Numbered from the stretch's first letter, positions 1-8,139 are shown. The stretch: DNA of 8,595 nt from an uncultured Klebsiella sp. (GCA_902490055.1 CABUCP010000107.1:1-8595), one strand, 5' to 3'. The notes: generated from the sequence alone by a model not told the origin. Numbers and translations: made by a program.

Positions 1-17
1 TGCTTAGGATCACTCAT
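1..17 (-). CDS. fliN: FliN, flagellar motor switch protein (first 5 codons only)
   Basis: Only the start of this gene is present: ATG at 17-15, then codons for Met-Ser-Asp-Pro-Lys before the window ends. FliN is the small SpoA-fold subunit that, with FliM, forms the bottom of the flagellar C ring and helps dock the FliH-FliI export complex. The identification rests on two points. In enteric bacteria fliN directly follows fliM, and enteric FliN begins Met-Ser-Asp. The start codon sits inside the last codons of fliM, sharing 8 nt (ATGAGTGA, 10-17), so translation of the two genes is probably coupled. The rest of the protein cannot be judged from this window. Confidence 0.85.
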
Positions 18-1017
18 TGGGCTGTTCCTCACTCAGAGCATTCAAAATAGGGTTAATCAAGTGTTCAACACGAAGGGCGTACTGCCCGTTTAGGGTGCCA
101 TATTGGCTGGTCAGCACCGGCACGCCGTCGACATGGGCGATAATGCGATCCGGTTTATCAATCGGTAAAACGTCGCCGGGCTGCAGCTTAAGAATTTTCG
201 ATAAGCGCATCGGGATATCGACGAAGTTGGCAATCAGCTCAAGCTCAGAGTGCTGCACCTGCTTGACCAGCGTTTCACGCCACTGGCTATCTTCCTGGCG
301 GGAATTCTCCAGCGGCGGGTTGGTCAGCAGTTCGCGCAGCGGTTCGATCATGGCGAAAGGAATGCAGATGTTGAATTCGCCGCTCAGCGCGCCGATCTCC
401 ACCTGGAACGGTGTGGTCACCACGATATCGTTCGGCGAGGTGGTGATGTTGGTGAATTTGACCTGCATTTCCGCGCGCACGTATTCGACGTCGATCTTAT
501 AGATCGCGCTCCACGCGTCGCCGTAGGCGTCCAGCGCCAGGCGCAGCATGCGTTTAATGACCCGCTGCTCGGTTGGCGTAAACTCGCGCCCCTCGACCTT
601 GGTCGGGAAACGACCGTCGCCGCCGAACAGGTTATCGACGGCGATAAACACCAGGCTCGGCGCGAAGACGAACAGCGCGGTGCCGCGCAGCGGATTCAGG
701 TGCACCAGGTTGAGATTGGTCGGCACCGGCAGGTTGCGGGCAAATTCGTGGTACGGCTGAATTTTAATTGGCCCGACGGTAATGTCCGGGCTGCGGCGCA
801 GGAGGTTGAATAACCCCATGCGGAACTGCCGGGCAAAACGTTCGTTTATGATTTCCAGCGCCTGCAGGCGTTCGCGTACTACGCGGCGCTGGGTCGTCGG
901 ATCGTAAGGCTTGACCTCGCTCTCTTTACCGCCGACAACCGTTTCGGGCTCGTCGCCCGTGCTGTCGCCGTTGAGTAAGGCGTCGATCTCTGCCTGTGAA
1001 AGAATGCTATCGCCCAT
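10..1017 (-). CDS. fliM: FliM, flagellar motor switch protein
   Basis: FliM is the middle C-ring subunit: it binds phosphorylated CheY, links FliG to FliN, and so sets the direction of motor rotation. The 335-residue product has the usual family length (about 334). Residues 5-17 (ILSQAEIDALLNG) are the N-terminal CheY-P binding peptide. A variable linker follows to about residue 40, then the middle domain with the FliG-contacting GGxG loop (FGGDGR, 131-136), and a C-terminal SpoA domain (about 255-320) that pairs with FliN. The ATG start is fixed by the conserved MGDSILSQAEID N-terminus. It lies 5 nt after the fliL stop with only a weak Shine-Dalgarno (GCGGTAA), which suggests translation coupled to fliL. 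The end overlaps fliN by 8 nt. No frameshift or missing motif is seen. Confidence 0.98.
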   Translation of the reverse strand: MGDSILSQAEIDALLNGDSTGDEPETVVGGKESEVKPYDPTTQRRVVRERLQALEIINERFARQFRMGLFNLLRRSPDITVGPIKIQPYHEFARNLPVPTNLNLVHLNPLRGTALFVFAPSLVFIAVDNLFGGDGRFPTKVEGREFTPTEQRVIKRMLRLALDAYGDAWSAIYKIDVEYVRAEMQVKFTNITTSPNDIVVTTPFQVEIGALSGEFNICIPFAMIEPLRELLTNPPLENSRQEDSQWRETLVKQVQHSELELIANFVDIPMRLSKILKLQPGDVLPIDKPDRIIAHVDGVPVLTSQYGTLNGQYALRVEHLINPILNALSEEQPNE

Positions 1018-1022
1018 GGTGA

Positions 1023-1511
1023 TTACCGCAGTATGAAGGCAGTGAACAGCACGTCGCTGACCACCTGCTTCGGTTGTCCCTTAACCAGCGGCGCGCTCAG
1101 CGCCTCTTTGATCTGCGCGACCAACTGCTGTTTACCCTGTTCATTGGCCAGATGACCGGCCTCTTGACGCGAGAGCAGCATCAGCAGGCGGCTGCGCACC
1201 TCCGGCAGAAAATCATTAAGCTGACGACGAGTGGCTTCATCCGGCAGGCGCAGCGTCAGGCCGATATACAGTACGCGGTCCGGATCGTTATCCGGGGTCA
1301 CCAGATTGACGGTGAAGGTATCCAGCGGCATAAACACCGGCGGCGCGGGCGGTTTTTCCTTCTCGATAGCCGTTTGCGTGCCGCCGTCGCGTTGTTGCAG
1401 CAGCCACCAGCTATAGCCGGCAGCGGCGCAGGCGGCCACGGCAACGATCGTCAGCAGGATGATCAATAAAGGGCGTTTGGGCGCGGTTGCCGGGAGGGAG
1501 TTTTGAGACAT
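1023..1511 (-). CDS. fliL: FliL, flagellar basal-body / stator-associated membrane protein
   Basis: FliL is a single-pass inner-membrane protein that surrounds or supports the MotAB stators next to the MS ring; in enteric bacteria it matters most for swarming and motor load. The 162-residue product (E. coli about 154) has a short basic N-terminus (PKRP, 11-14), a membrane segment at about 15-38, a Pro-rich linker (about 53-60), and a periplasmic FliL domain. That domain carries the family blocks DTFTVNL (64-70), [11 protein letters not shown] (79-89), LPEVRSRLL (102-110) and the C-terminal FTAFILR. I chose ATG 1511, which matches the enteric N-terminal length and has AGGAA at 1528-1524, 12 nt upstream. 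An in-frame extension to TTG 1598 is unlikely. This is the first gene of a probable fliLMN(OPQR) transcription unit, after a 137-nt gap. Confidence 0.97.
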   Translation of the reverse strand: MSQNSLPATAPKRPLLIILLTIVAVAACAAAGYSWWLLQQRDGGTQTAIEKEKPPAPPVFMPLDTFTVNLVTPDNDPDRVLYIGLTLRLPDEATRRQLNDFLPEVRSRLLMLLSRQEAGHLANEQGKQQLVAQIKEALSAPLVKGQPKQVVSDVLFTAFILR

Positions 1512-1572
1512 AGCCAAATCAAATTCCTGTTGTTCCACGCGCGGCGGGGCCGCACGTATGACATGTAAAGGT

Positions 1573-1600
1573 ATTATCGCGGCTAAATTGTTAGCCAATA
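1573..1600 (-). promoter_or_regulatory. Predicted promoter of the fliL operon
   Basis: In the 137-nt gap between fliK and fliL, the minus strand carries a good -10 hexamer, GATAAT (1578-1573), and a weak -35, TATTGG (1600-1595), with a 16-nt spacer. Strong -10 and poor -35 is typical of class II flagellar promoters that depend on the activator FlhD4C2. In E. coli and Salmonella fliLMNOPQR is known to have its own class II promoter, so position and context agree. The predicted start is about 55 nt upstream of the fliL ATG. Prediction by eye only. Confidence 0.5.
1581..1596. repeat. Inverted repeat inside the fliL promoter spacer
   Basis: On the plus strand GGCTAA (1581-1586) and TTAGCC (1591-1596) are perfect reverse complements around a 4-nt centre, ATTG. 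The element falls between the predicted -10 and -35 of the fliL promoter. It could be an operator half-site pair or chance. It has no T tract and is not a convincing terminator. Confidence 0.4.
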
Positions 1601-1639
1601 GCCGGAATAAACGCGCAAATGAGGGCCAGATTGGCCGTT
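1597..1639. promoter_or_regulatory. Candidate FlhD4C2 box upstream of fliL (weak)
   Basis: On the minus strand a left half-site resembling AAYGS-N2-3-AAATARCG starts with AACGG (1639-1635) and runs to 1624. After exactly 10 nt (1623-1614) comes a right half, CGTTTATT (1613-1606), ending in GCTATT at 1597. The outer left and inner right parts match the known inverted-repeat consensus reasonably; the inner left part matches poorly. Spacing and position just upstream of the predicted -35 fit a class II activator site. The consensus is quoted from memory. Confidence 0.3.
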
Positions 1640-1648
1640 TGCCGCGCC

Positions 1649-2818
1649 TCAGGCGAAAATATCGACACCGTTGACGTGGCTTACCATTCGCTGTATTGCC
1701 GCCGGGGCGCTGAGGCTGTCAACCGACGCGGCGTCGCTACCGCCGTGGCGCTCGGCATAGCTGCCGCGGCCTTCTCCGTTGCCGCCTTGCTGCTGCCACT
1801 GAGGCGTTGCCTCGCCGCCGACGCTGCTCTGCCCGAGATTTATCCCACTCTCCGCCAGCGCGTGGCGCAGCTGCGGCATTGCCGCTTCTACCGCCGCGCG
1901 TACCTGGCCGTGGGCGGAGGCGATGTGCAACTGCGCCTGTTTATCATCCAGTTGTAAGGTTATCTGCAGCGCGCCAAGCTCCTGCGGATGCAAGCGCAGT
2001 TCAGCGCTCTGCTGGCCGTTACGATGGAACATCAGCACCTGCTGGCTTAGCGCCTGTTGCCACTCCGGGCTACCGAGCTGGGCGTTCAGCTGTGGCGTTG
2101 GCGGGGCGGTTACCAGCGCGCTGGCAGGCGTTGCGCTCTGGCTGGGGCTGACGGCCGCAAAAGCGACAACGGCGGGCTGAAGTGGGGAATTCTCCGCCTG
2201 GCGTTCGCCTGCGGCGTGCGGCGGCGCGTTATCCGGCTGTGGAATAGAAGATGGGAGATGTTGCCCGGCGAGGGCCTCCGGCTGCGGCTTAGCCTGCGGG
2301 TCATTTCCCGGCAGGTTTACGCCAGGCTTATTATCTCCGCTGCTGACGCTGAGCGCAGTTTCATCGGCGGTGAGCGCTGGTTGTTTAACCTGTGGTAGGG
2401 CGCTCTGCTGCGGCTGGGCGGTTATCACCGCCGGCAGCATGGCATACAGCGCCTGCAGCGTCGCCGGGTCCAGCGTTTGCGCATCGTCGAGCGGCGGCGC
2501 CTCAGGGCGATCGTCATCTTTTATCACGGCGCTTGTGACGGCATTTTCCGTCGCTTGCGGCAGCGGGTTGGCCAGCAGCGCGCCGCGTTCGCCGAGAGCG
2601 GCCAGCAGTTGGTTAAGCTGGTTGCGGCTCAGCGGCGGGGCGCTTTCACCATCAACGCTCAGCGCCGCGGGCGACAGTTTGCCGCTTTCCGTCGGAGTAA
2701 AGCGCGCGCCGAGCAGTTGCGCAAAAGCGGACGACAGCTGAACGCCGTCGAGCGCCAGATCCGCCAGGGCGCTGGCGTCGCCGGGCAGGCTAAGGGTGGG
2801 TAAAGCATTGAGATTCAT
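1649..2818 (-). CDS. fliK: FliK, flagellar hook-length control protein
   Basis: FliK is exported through the flagellar type III apparatus as a molecular ruler. When the hook reaches its set length, the FliK C-terminal domain acts on FlhB to switch export from hook to filament substrates. The 389-residue product is within the enteric range (about 375-405). A long low-complexity N-terminal and middle part, rich in Ala, Pro, Gln and Ser (about 1-245), forms the ruler. The compact C-terminal domain (about 250-335) contains [12 protein letters not shown] (274-285), followed by the switch-domain strand and helix region; a Gly-rich tail ends the protein. ATG 2818 overlaps the fliJ stop by 4 nt (ATGA). 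As the last gene of the fliF unit it is followed by a 137-nt gap. The middle region is poorly conserved in the family, so its divergence from E. coli is expected. Confidence 0.96.
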   Translation of the reverse strand: MNLNALPTLSLPGDASALADLALDGVQLSSAFAQLLGARFTPTESGKLSPAALSVDGESAPPLSRNQLNQLLAALGERGALLANPLPQATENAVTSAVIKDDDRPEAPPLDDAQTLDPATLQALYAMLPAVITAQPQQSALPQVKQPALTADETALSVSSGDNKPGVNLPGNDPQAKPQPEALAGQHLPSSIPQPDNAPPHAAGERQAENSPLQPAVVAFAAVSPSQSATPASALVTAPPTPQLNAQLGSPEWQQALSQQVLMFHRNGQQSAELRLHPQELGALQITLQLDDKQAQLHIASAHGQVRAAVEAAMPQLRHALAESGINLGQSSVGGEATPQWQQQGGNGEGRGSYAERHGGSDAASVDSLSAPAAIQRMVSHVNGVDIFA

Positions 2819-3261
2819 GAAGCGGTATTCCTTTGGGTACGGCGTTGCGCGAACTCATCCATCAATTTTTGATTGCGTTTATTTTCCAACTGCAGCTCGG
2901 CATTTTGCGCGCGCGCCTGCAGGGTATCGTAGGCATTCAGCCGCTGCTGGTGGTCCTGCCACTGTTGCACGGCGTGTTCCACCTTTTGCCCCCACTGCAG
3001 CAGCTGCTGGCGCTGCTGTTCAATAGCCTGTTCGAGGGTGGCGATAAACTGCTGATAGTTTTGCCAGCGCGAGCTTTCCATACCGTCGGAAAGGGTGCTA
3101 TTGAGCTTCTGTCGGTACTCATCCTGATAGTTGAGCAGCATCGTCAGCTGTTGCTCGGCGGCCTGCTGCGCCTGACGCGCCTGGCCCAGCCGCTGCGCCG
3201 CCTGTTCGACGGCCTCCTGCGCCAGGTTGCGCAGGGTTATCAAGGGGGATTGTGCTTTCAT
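2815..3261 (-). CDS. fliJ: FliJ, flagellar export ATPase stalk / chaperone-escort protein
   Basis: FliJ is a small antiparallel coiled-coil protein that inserts into the FliI hexamer like the gamma subunit of F-type ATPase. It contacts FlhA and recycles export chaperones. The 148-residue product matches the usual enteric length (about 147). It is almost entirely helical and rich in Gln, Ala, Leu and Arg, with heptad-like spacing from residue 5 to about 140 and one break near the middle (SDGMESSRW, 58-66) consistent with a turn between two helices. ATG 3261 has a good Shine-Dalgarno (GGAGA) about 9 nt upstream, the clearest one inside the operon, in the 21-nt gap after fliI. The stop overlaps the fliK start by 4 nt. 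Sequence conservation in this family is low, so position between fliI and fliK supports the call strongly. Confidence 0.96.
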   Translation of the reverse strand: MKAQSPLITLRNLAQEAVEQAAQRLGQARQAQQAAEQQLTMLLNYQDEYRQKLNSTLSDGMESSRWQNYQQFIATLEQAIEQQRQQLLQWGQKVEHAVQQWQDHQQRLNAYDTLQARAQNAELQLENKRNQKLMDEFAQRRTQRNTAS

Positions 3262-3282
3262 CGCGGTGTCTCTCCGATGATG

Positions 3283-4644
3283 TTAAACAATCAGCTGCTG
3301 TAGCTGCTGGCAGGCTTCGTCATAGCCGCAGCGCTCGAAAATACCCTGCTGCAGATAAGCCTCCATTTGCGGATACAGGGTGATGGCCTTATCCAGCAGT
3401 GGGTCGCTACCGGCAGCATAGGCGCCGACGCTAATCAAATCGCGGTTGCGCTGGAAGCTGGCCAGCATCTGCTTGAAGTTACGCACCCGGCGATAGTGTT
3501 CGTCGTCGATAAGCGACGTCATCGCGCGGCTAATCGAGGCTTCAATGTCGATGGCCGGGTAGTGGCCGGCTTCCGCCAGCCGCCTGGAGAGCACCACGTG
3601 GCCGTCGAGGATCGCGCGCGCTGAATCGGCAATCGGATCCTGCTGATCGTCGCCCTCGGTGAGGACGGTATAGAAGGCGGTGATTGAACCGCCGCCGCTG
3701 ATACCGTTACCTGCGCGTTCAACCAGCGCCGGCAGTTTGGCGAAGACCGACGGCGGATAGCCTTTGGTGGCCGGCGGTTCGCCGATCGCCAGGGCGATTT
3801 CACGCTGCGCCATCGCATAGCGGGTAAGGGAATCCATGATCAGCAGCACGTGCTGGCCGCGATCGCGAAAATCCTCGGCGATGCGGGTGGCGTAGGCGGC
3901 GCCCTGCATCCGCAACAGCGGCGACACGTCCGCCGGGGCGGCGATCACCACCGAACGCGCGCGGCCTTCGGCGCCGAGAATATTCTCGATGAAGTCTTTG
4001 ACTTCACGACCGCGTTCGCCAATCAGGCCGACGACAATCACGTCCGCCTGGGTGTAGCGCGCCATCATACCGAGCAGCACGCTTTTACCGACGCCGGATC
4101 CGGCGAACAGCCCCATTCGCTGGCCGCGGCCGACGGTCAGCAGGCCGTTAATGGTGCGCACGCCGACGTCCAGCACCTGCTCGATAGGGGTACGCTGCAG
4201 CGGGTTGAACGGGGCGGTAGTGAGCGGCGCGCGGTAGCCGGTTTCCGGCGCAGGTAGACCATCGAGCGGTTTGGCGCCGCCATCGAGCACCCGGCCCAGC
4301 AGCGCAGACCCTAAGGGTAGCTGTTTGCCTGCATGCTGGCCTTCCGGGGCGCTGCGGGCGTAAACCCGCGCTCCCGGCACAATGCCTTCAACCTCTTCAA
4401 GCGGCATCAGGTACAGCCGCTGATCGTTAAAGCCGACCACTTCGCTTTCCACCTCCTGCACGCCGCCGCCGCCGTCGCGCTCGATAATGCAGGTCGCGCC
4501 GAGCGGCAACTGCAGGCCGGTGGCCTCCAGCACCAGCCCGGTGGCGCGGGTCAGCCGACCGTAGCGGCGCACGGTCGGCGTACGGGCGATACGCTGCTCC
4601 AGCGTCTCAAGCGCATTCAGCCAGCGGCCAAGACGAGCGGTCAT
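3283..4644 (-). CDS. fliI: FliI, flagellum-specific export ATPase
   Basis: FliI is the ATPase of the flagellar type III export machine. It forms a hexamer related to the F1 beta subunit beneath the FlhA/FlhB gate, is held as a heterotrimer with a FliH dimer, and uses ATP hydrolysis to help load substrates. The 453-residue product shows the N-terminal beta-barrel (about 30-110), Walker A AGSGVGKS (181-188, Lys187), catalytic Glu210 in [10 protein letters not shown], and Walker B VLLIMD (266-271), then the conserved [19 protein letters not shown] block (here [14 protein letters not shown], 292-305) and a C-terminal helical domain. I chose ATG 4644, whose N-terminus MTARLGRWL matches enteric FliI; an upstream in-frame GTG at 4674 would add 10 residues overlapping fliH. 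The start shares one nucleotide with the fliH stop (TAATG). The last 15 or so residues differ from the E. coli tail. Confidence 0.98.
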   Translation of the reverse strand: MTARLGRWLNALETLEQRIARTPTVRRYGRLTRATGLVLEATGLQLPLGATCIIERDGGGGVQEVESEVVGFNDQRLYLMPLEEVEGIVPGARVYARSAPEGQHAGKQLPLGSALLGRVLDGGAKPLDGLPAPETGYRAPLTTAPFNPLQRTPIEQVLDVGVRTINGLLTVGRGQRMGLFAGSGVGKSVLLGMMARYTQADVIVVGLIGERGREVKDFIENILGAEGRARSVVIAAPADVSPLLRMQGAAYATRIAEDFRDRGQHVLLIMDSLTRYAMAQREIALAIGEPPATKGYPPSVFAKLPALVERAGNGISGGGSITAFYTVLTEGDDQQDPIADSARAILDGHVVLSRRLAEAGHYPAIDIEASISRAMTSLIDDEHYRRVRNFKQMLASFQRNRDLISVGAYAAGSDPLLDKAITLYPQMEAYLQQGIFERCGYDEACQQLQQLIV

Positions 4645-5345
4645 TACAGTTCTCCCGGCGCGGCGAGGCGGCACAGTTCGTGCCAGCGGGTGGCAAGACT
4701 GGCATCGAGATCGCCTTCCTCGGCGCTGACCTTACAACCGCCGGGATGCAGATCGCCATCCGCCAGTAGCCGCCAGCCGTGCAGGCTGAGGGTAGTGCCT
4801 AACTGCTGTTCAACGCGTTGATAATCCTGCGGATGTACGCGCAATTGCGGCTTGCCGTTGAACATCGGCTCCTGCTGGATCAGCTGTTGGATCTGCGCGA
4901 GCAGGGCGGTGCCGTCGCAGACCGGCGGCTGGCCGAGCACCTGTTTCGCGGCGGTTAGCGCCAGCTGCATCAGGCGCGAGGCGATCACCGTGTCGAGCGC
5001 GTCGAGGGTGTGCTGAAACTCGCTCACCAATTGCTGCCAGTGGGCGGTCAGCGGCTGCTGCTGCTGTTGCGCTTCCAGTAGCCCCTGCTGGCGGCCTTCC
5101 TCCAGCCCGCTCTGATAACCGGCTTCATAGCCTTTTTGCTGGCCGTCGGCATAGCCGGACTGCTGGCCCTGCTGTTCGGCCTGCAGGCGCAGGGCGGCAA
5201 GCTGCTGCTGTAGCTCGGCCTGAGCATCGGGCTGTAGCGCGTCGTTATCCACGGCCGGTAGCGGCGGTGCAAATTCCGCACGCGGGTCGCCGAGGTCATT
5301 GAGCGACCACGGCTGCCAGGGCAGGGTATTAATGCGATCAGACAT
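4644..5345 (-). CDS. fliH: FliH, regulator of the flagellar export ATPase
   Basis: FliH is a dimeric cytoplasmic protein that restrains FliI and anchors it to the C ring and export gate, acting like the peripheral stalk of an F/V-ATPase. The 233-residue product is close to the enteric length (about 228). The N-terminal Trp pair W10 and W13 (LPWQPW) is the family docking site for FliN and FlhA. A long helix holds eight glycines at exact 4-residue intervals (G60, 64, 68, 72, 76, 80, 84, 88), the family GxxxG dimer motif. A short polyglutamine stretch (93-97) follows, then the FliI-binding C-terminal domain (about 105-233) with the conserved [11 protein letters not shown] (175-185) strand region. 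ATG 5345 overlaps the fliG end by 8 nt. The stop touches the fliI start. Confidence 0.97.
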   Translation of the reverse strand: MSDRINTLPWQPWSLNDLGDPRAEFAPPLPAVDNDALQPDAQAELQQQLAALRLQAEQQGQQSGYADGQQKGYEAGYQSGLEEGRQQGLLEAQQQQQPLTAHWQQLVSEFQHTLDALDTVIASRLMQLALTAAKQVLGQPPVCDGTALLAQIQQLIQQEPMFNGKPQLRVHPQDYQRVEQQLGTTLSLHGWRLLADGDLHPGGCKVSAEEGDLDASLATRWHELCRLAAPGEL

Positions 5346-6330
5346 AGGTGTCCTCGCCGCCGCCGATAATCATCTCGCCGCTCTCCGCCAGCCGTCTTAC
5401 CACCAGCAGGATCGCTTTCTGTTCGTTTTCCACCTGCGACATCCGCACCGGTCCGCGGTTGGCGAGATCGTCGCGTAGAATGTCGGCGGCGCGCTGCGAC
5501 ATATTTTTGAGGAACTTCTCGCGCAGCGGCTGCTCGGCGCTCTTCAGGGCGATCAGCAGCGATTCGCTGTCCACTTCCTGCAGCAGGCGCTGGATACTGC
5601 GGTCGTCGACCTCGACCAGGTTTTCGAACAAGAACATTTCGTCGATGATTTTCTGCGCCAGCTCGCCGTCGTAGTCACGCATCGCGCCAATAACAGCCTC
5701 TTCCTGCTGGGTTTTCATCAGGTTGATAATCTCGGCGGCGGTACGCACCCCGCCCATTTTGCTGCGCTTGAGGTTCTGGCCGTCGAGCAGGTTGTTGAGC
5801 ACCTCGGTCAGTTCCGCCAGCGCCGCCGGCTGCACGCCGCCGAAGGTAGCGATGCGCAGCATCACATCGTTGCGCAGGCGCTCGTCAAACTGCGCCAGAA
5901 TATCCGCCGCCTGGCCGCGTTTAAGATGCACCAGAATCGTGGCGATGATTTGCGGATGTTCGTCGCGGATCAGGTCGGCGGCGCTCTGCGGCTCCATAAA
6001 GTTGAGCGTTTCCATCCCGGAAGTGGTCTCGCGGGATTCGAGAATATCCTCCAGCAGGCTGGCGGCGCGCTCTTCGCCAAGCGCTTTTACCAGCACCGAG
6101 CGCAGGTAGTCGCTGGCGTTGACGCTCAGCGCGGCGAACTGTTCGGCGTCGTCTTCAAATTCAGACAAGATCTCGCCGAGCTGCTTATGCGAGACCTGGC
6201 TCATGCCGGCCATGGTGCCGCTCAGTAACTGGACTTCGCGGGAGGAGAGGTGCTTGAGTACCTCCGCCGCGCGGTCTTCCCCCAGCGTCATCAGTAAAAT
6301 GGCGCTTTTATCGGTTCCGGTCAGGCTCAT
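5338..6330 (-). CDS. fliG: FliG, flagellar motor switch / torque protein
   Basis: FliG caps the C ring. Its N-terminal domain binds the FliF tail in the MS ring, its middle domain binds FliM, and its C-terminal domain meets the MotA stator to produce torque. The 330-residue product is one residue shorter than E. coli FliG. Visible landmarks are the EHPQ motif (124-127), the hinge KMGGVR (191-196), and the MFLF motif (232-235). All five torque-helix charges are present: Lys263, Arg280, Asp287, Asp288 and Arg296, each one position lower than in the E. coli numbering I recall. A functional rotor subunit is therefore expected. ATG 6330 overlaps the fliF stop by 4 nt (ATGA), and the end overlaps fliH by 8 nt (ATGTCTGA), so translation through fliF-fliG-fliH is probably coupled. 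Confidence 0.98.
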   Translation of the reverse strand: MSLTGTDKSAILLMTLGEDRAAEVLKHLSSREVQLLSGTMAGMSQVSHKQLGEILSEFEDDAEQFAALSVNASDYLRSVLVKALGEERAASLLEDILESRETTSGMETLNFMEPQSAADLIRDEHPQIIATILVHLKRGQAADILAQFDERLRNDVMLRIATFGGVQPAALAELTEVLNNLLDGQNLKRSKMGGVRTAAEIINLMKTQQEEAVIGAMRDYDGELAQKIIDEMFLFENLVEVDDRSIQRLLQEVDSESLLIALKSAEQPLREKFLKNMSQRAADILRDDLANRGPVRMSQVENEQKAILLVVRRLAESGEMIIGGGEDTYV

Positions 6331-7994
6331 AGTTCGTTACTCATCCATTGGCGGATTACCAGAGCGACCACGCGCGGGTCTTTTTCCGCCAGTTCGCGGA
6401 TCCGCTGGCTCTGGACTTCTGCGCTGACGCGCTGCTGCGATTTCCGCCGCAGCGCCAGCTCCTCGTTGCTGGGTTTATGGCTGTCGCCCGGTTTTGCAGC
6501 CGGGACATTGGCGGCGGTGATGGCGGCACGCTGGGCGGCCTGGCGTTGCTGCAGCTGCGGTTTAACCAGCTTGCGCCACAGTAGCCAGCCAACCAGCAGC
6601 ACCAGCAGATAGCGGCCTAGTTCGATCAGCAAATCGATAAACGCCTGGCTCTGCCAGAACGGTAGTTCGCCGCCGCTCATCTGGTTGTCGGTAAACGGCG
6701 TATTGACCACCTGCAGGCTATCGCCGCGGGTGCTGGAGTAGCCCATCGCTTCACGTACCAGCGCTTCAATCTGCGCCAGCTGTTCTTTGCTCATCGGCTG
6801 CGCTTTACCGTCGGCATTGAGACTGTAGTTGACCACCACGGCAACCGACAGACGTTCGACCGTTCCGGCTTTCTGCTGGGTATGGCGAATGGTGCGATCG
6901 AGTTCGTAGTTGGTGGTGGCATCGCGGCGGGTGCTTAACGGGCCGCTGTTGGCCGCGGTGCTGCGGGTGTTGGTCGAATTATTGGCGGCCGGTTTGGCGG
7001 TTTCAATCGGCGCGGTAGCCGGCGCGCTGGGTTGATTGGACAATGCCCCCGGAACGCCGCCGACCTGCGGTCCACCGATTTGTTCGTTGCTGCTGGTTTG
7101 CTGCGAACGAATTGCTGCCTTTTCCGGCTGCTGGTTCGGCTGATACTGCTCATCGGTCTGCTCGCGAGAGGCGTAATCAATCTGCGCCGTGACCTGGGCG
7201 CGGACGTTGGCGCTGCCGACCACCGGCGCGAGGATGGTTTCAATGCGTCGCTGATAGCCGCTTTCCACTTCGCTGGCGTATTTCAGTTGTGAAGCGTTGA
7301 GATCGCGACCAGTGCCGTCGGATTGGGTCAGCAGACGTCCGGCCTGATCGACCACGGTAACGTTGCCGGCCGGTAAACCGGCGACGCTGCTTGAGACCAT
7401 ATAGACGATAGCGTTGATCTGGCCATCATCCAGCGCGCGCCCAGGCTGAAGCGTCAGGGTAACCGAAGCCGAAGGGGATTTTTGTTCGCGGACAAATAGC
7501 GATGGCTTTGGCAGCGCCAGATGCACGCGAGCGTTCTGCACCGGCCCCAGCGATTCAATGGTGCGCGACAGTTCGCCTTCGAGGGCGCGCTGATAGTTAA
7601 TCTGTTCGCTGAACTGGCTGATGCCGAATTTTTCCTGATCGAGCAGTTCGAAACCGACGGCACCGCCCTTCGGCAGCCCCTGCTGCGCCAGACGCAGGCG
7701 GGTTTCATGCACTTTATCTGCCGGGATCATCAGCGCCGCGCCGTTTTCGGCGAAGCGGTAGGGGATATTCATTTGCGTCAGTTGGGTGACGATAGCGCCG
7801 CCGTCGCGATCGCTGAGATTGCTGTACAGCACCCGATAATCGGGGCTTTTCGCCCACAGCAATAGCGCGACGATAATGGCGATAGCGGCGGAGGCGGCGA
7901 CCAGCAGCGGAATCTTTGGATTAGCGCGCAGACGGCTCCAGATGGCCTGCAGGCCGTTGTCGCGGCTGTCGCCGGCGGATAACGAGGCACTCAT
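6327..7994 (-). CDS. fliF: FliF, flagellar MS-ring protein
   Basis: FliF oligomerises in the inner membrane to form the MS ring, the first-assembled platform of the flagellum that houses the export gate and carries the C ring. The 555-residue product (E. coli about 552) has a short cytoplasmic N-terminus, first membrane segment at about 27-48, periplasmic ring-building motifs (including the [20 protein letters not shown] block), a low-complexity Asn/Thr/Ser/Ala linker before the last periplasmic strands, a second membrane segment at about 456-473, and a basic cytoplasmic tail. The tail ends in [17 protein letters not shown], the FliG-binding peptide. I chose ATG 7994, which has AAGGA 11 nt upstream (8010-8006). 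An in-frame TTG at 8027 would add 11 residues absent from enteric homologues. It is the first gene of the fliFGHIJK unit, divergent from fliE. Confidence 0.98.
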   Translation of the reverse strand: MSASLSAGDSRDNGLQAIWSRLRANPKIPLLVAASAAIAIIVALLLWAKSPDYRVLYSNLSDRDGGAIVTQLTQMNIPYRFAENGAALMIPADKVHETRLRLAQQGLPKGGAVGFELLDQEKFGISQFSEQINYQRALEGELSRTIESLGPVQNARVHLALPKPSLFVREQKSPSASVTLTLQPGRALDDGQINAIVYMVSSSVAGLPAGNVTVVDQAGRLLTQSDGTGRDLNASQLKYASEVESGYQRRIETILAPVVGSANVRAQVTAQIDYASREQTDEQYQPNQQPEKAAIRSQQTSSNEQIGGPQVGGVPGALSNQPSAPATAPIETAKPAANNSTNTRSTAANSGPLSTRRDATTNYELDRTIRHTQQKAGTVERLSVAVVVNYSLNADGKAQPMSKEQLAQIEALVREAMGYSSTRGDSLQVVNTPFTDNQMSGGELPFWQSQAFIDLLIELGRYLLVLLVGWLLWRKLVKPQLQQRQAAQRAAITAANVPAAKPGDSHKPSNEELALRRKSQQRVSAEVQSQRIRELAEKDPRVVALVIRQWMSNEL

Positions 7995-8031
7995 GGTAGG
8001 CGGTATCCTTCGCAGGCGTTCAGGCAACGGC

Positions 8032-8047
8032 GCGCGCTGGCGCGCTG
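8032..8047 (-). repeat. 8-bp tandem duplication / GC hairpin in the fliF leader
   Basis: The plus strand shows GCGCGCTG twice in a row (8032-8039 and 8040-8047). In the fliF mRNA (minus strand) this gives GCGCG-CCAG-CGCGC, a 5-bp all-GC stem with a 4-nt loop at 8045-8032, ending 21 nt before the AAGGA ribosome binding site. The function is unknown. It could be a 5' mRNA-stabilising hairpin or a slippage-prone tract. Confidence 0.55.
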
Positions 8048-8065
8048 GTGAACGGTATGGATAGC

Positions 8066-8094
8066 GTTATGTGACAAAACAGACTCCCTGATAC
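8066..8094 (-). promoter_or_regulatory. Predicted fliF promoter
   Basis: On the minus strand GTATCA (8094-8089) and CATAAC (8071-8066) form weak -35 and -10 hexamers with a 17-nt spacer, placed just on the fliF side of the candidate FlhD4C2 box. The weak match is typical of activator-dependent class II flagellar promoters. An alternative -35, TTGTCA (8078-8073), is closer to consensus but has no well-spaced -10. Prediction by eye. Confidence 0.35.
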
Positions 8095-8097
8095 ACA

Positions 8098-8139
8098 TCT
8101 TTTCTCAATAGCGACGCTCCCATTTCTGGGCAGGCCATT
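8098..8139. promoter_or_regulatory. Candidate shared FlhD4C2 activator box
   Basis: CAATAGCG (8106-8113) matches the inner part of the left FlhD4C2 half-site (AAATARCG), and GCCATT (8134-8139) matches the outer end of the right half-site. They are separated so that two 16-bp halves flank a 10-nt spacer (8114-8123). The other halves of each repeat match poorly. The site lies between the two divergent predicted promoters, where a single FlhD4C2 site serving both fliE and fliF would be expected from E. coli and Salmonella biology. A second isolated half-site-like string, AACGG then GGATAGCG, lies at 8051-8066. Confidence 0.35.

Noticed and set aside
250..813. A 187-codon open frame on the plus strand opposite fliM.
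   Set aside because: It lies wholly antisense to a conserved gene, has no ribosome binding site or recognisable domain, and is rich in Arg, Gln, His and Val, as expected of a reverse-frame shadow in GC-rich DNA.
1512..1598. FliL extended upstream by 29 residues to a TTG at 1598.
   Set aside because: The extension has no family resemblance and would cover the predicted promoter -10 and the AGGAA site; ATG 1511 gives a normal FliL.
1624..1636. GGCCA-GAT-TGGCC just after the fliK stop as a terminator.
   Set aside because: A 5-bp stem with no T tract on either strand; part of it is better explained as a candidate activator half-site.
2833..3303. A 156-codon Leu-rich open frame on the plus strand opposite fliJ that looks like a hydrophobic protein.
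   Set aside because: The Leu content mirrors the Gln-rich coiled coil of FliJ read in reverse (CAG becomes CTG). It is antisense to a real gene and has no supporting signals.
4645..4674. FliI start at a GTG at 4674.
   Set aside because: The ten extra residues overlap fliH and do not resemble FliI; ATG 4644 gives the conserved N-terminus and a TAATG junction.
7995..8027. FliF extended upstream to an in-frame TTG at 8027.
   Set aside because: The ATG at 7994 has a Shine-Dalgarno and matches the enteric N-terminus; the extension would include that ribosome binding site as coding sequence.
8070..8085. TGTGA as a possible CRP site upstream of fliF.
   Set aside because: No TCACA-like second half follows at the required 6-nt spacing.
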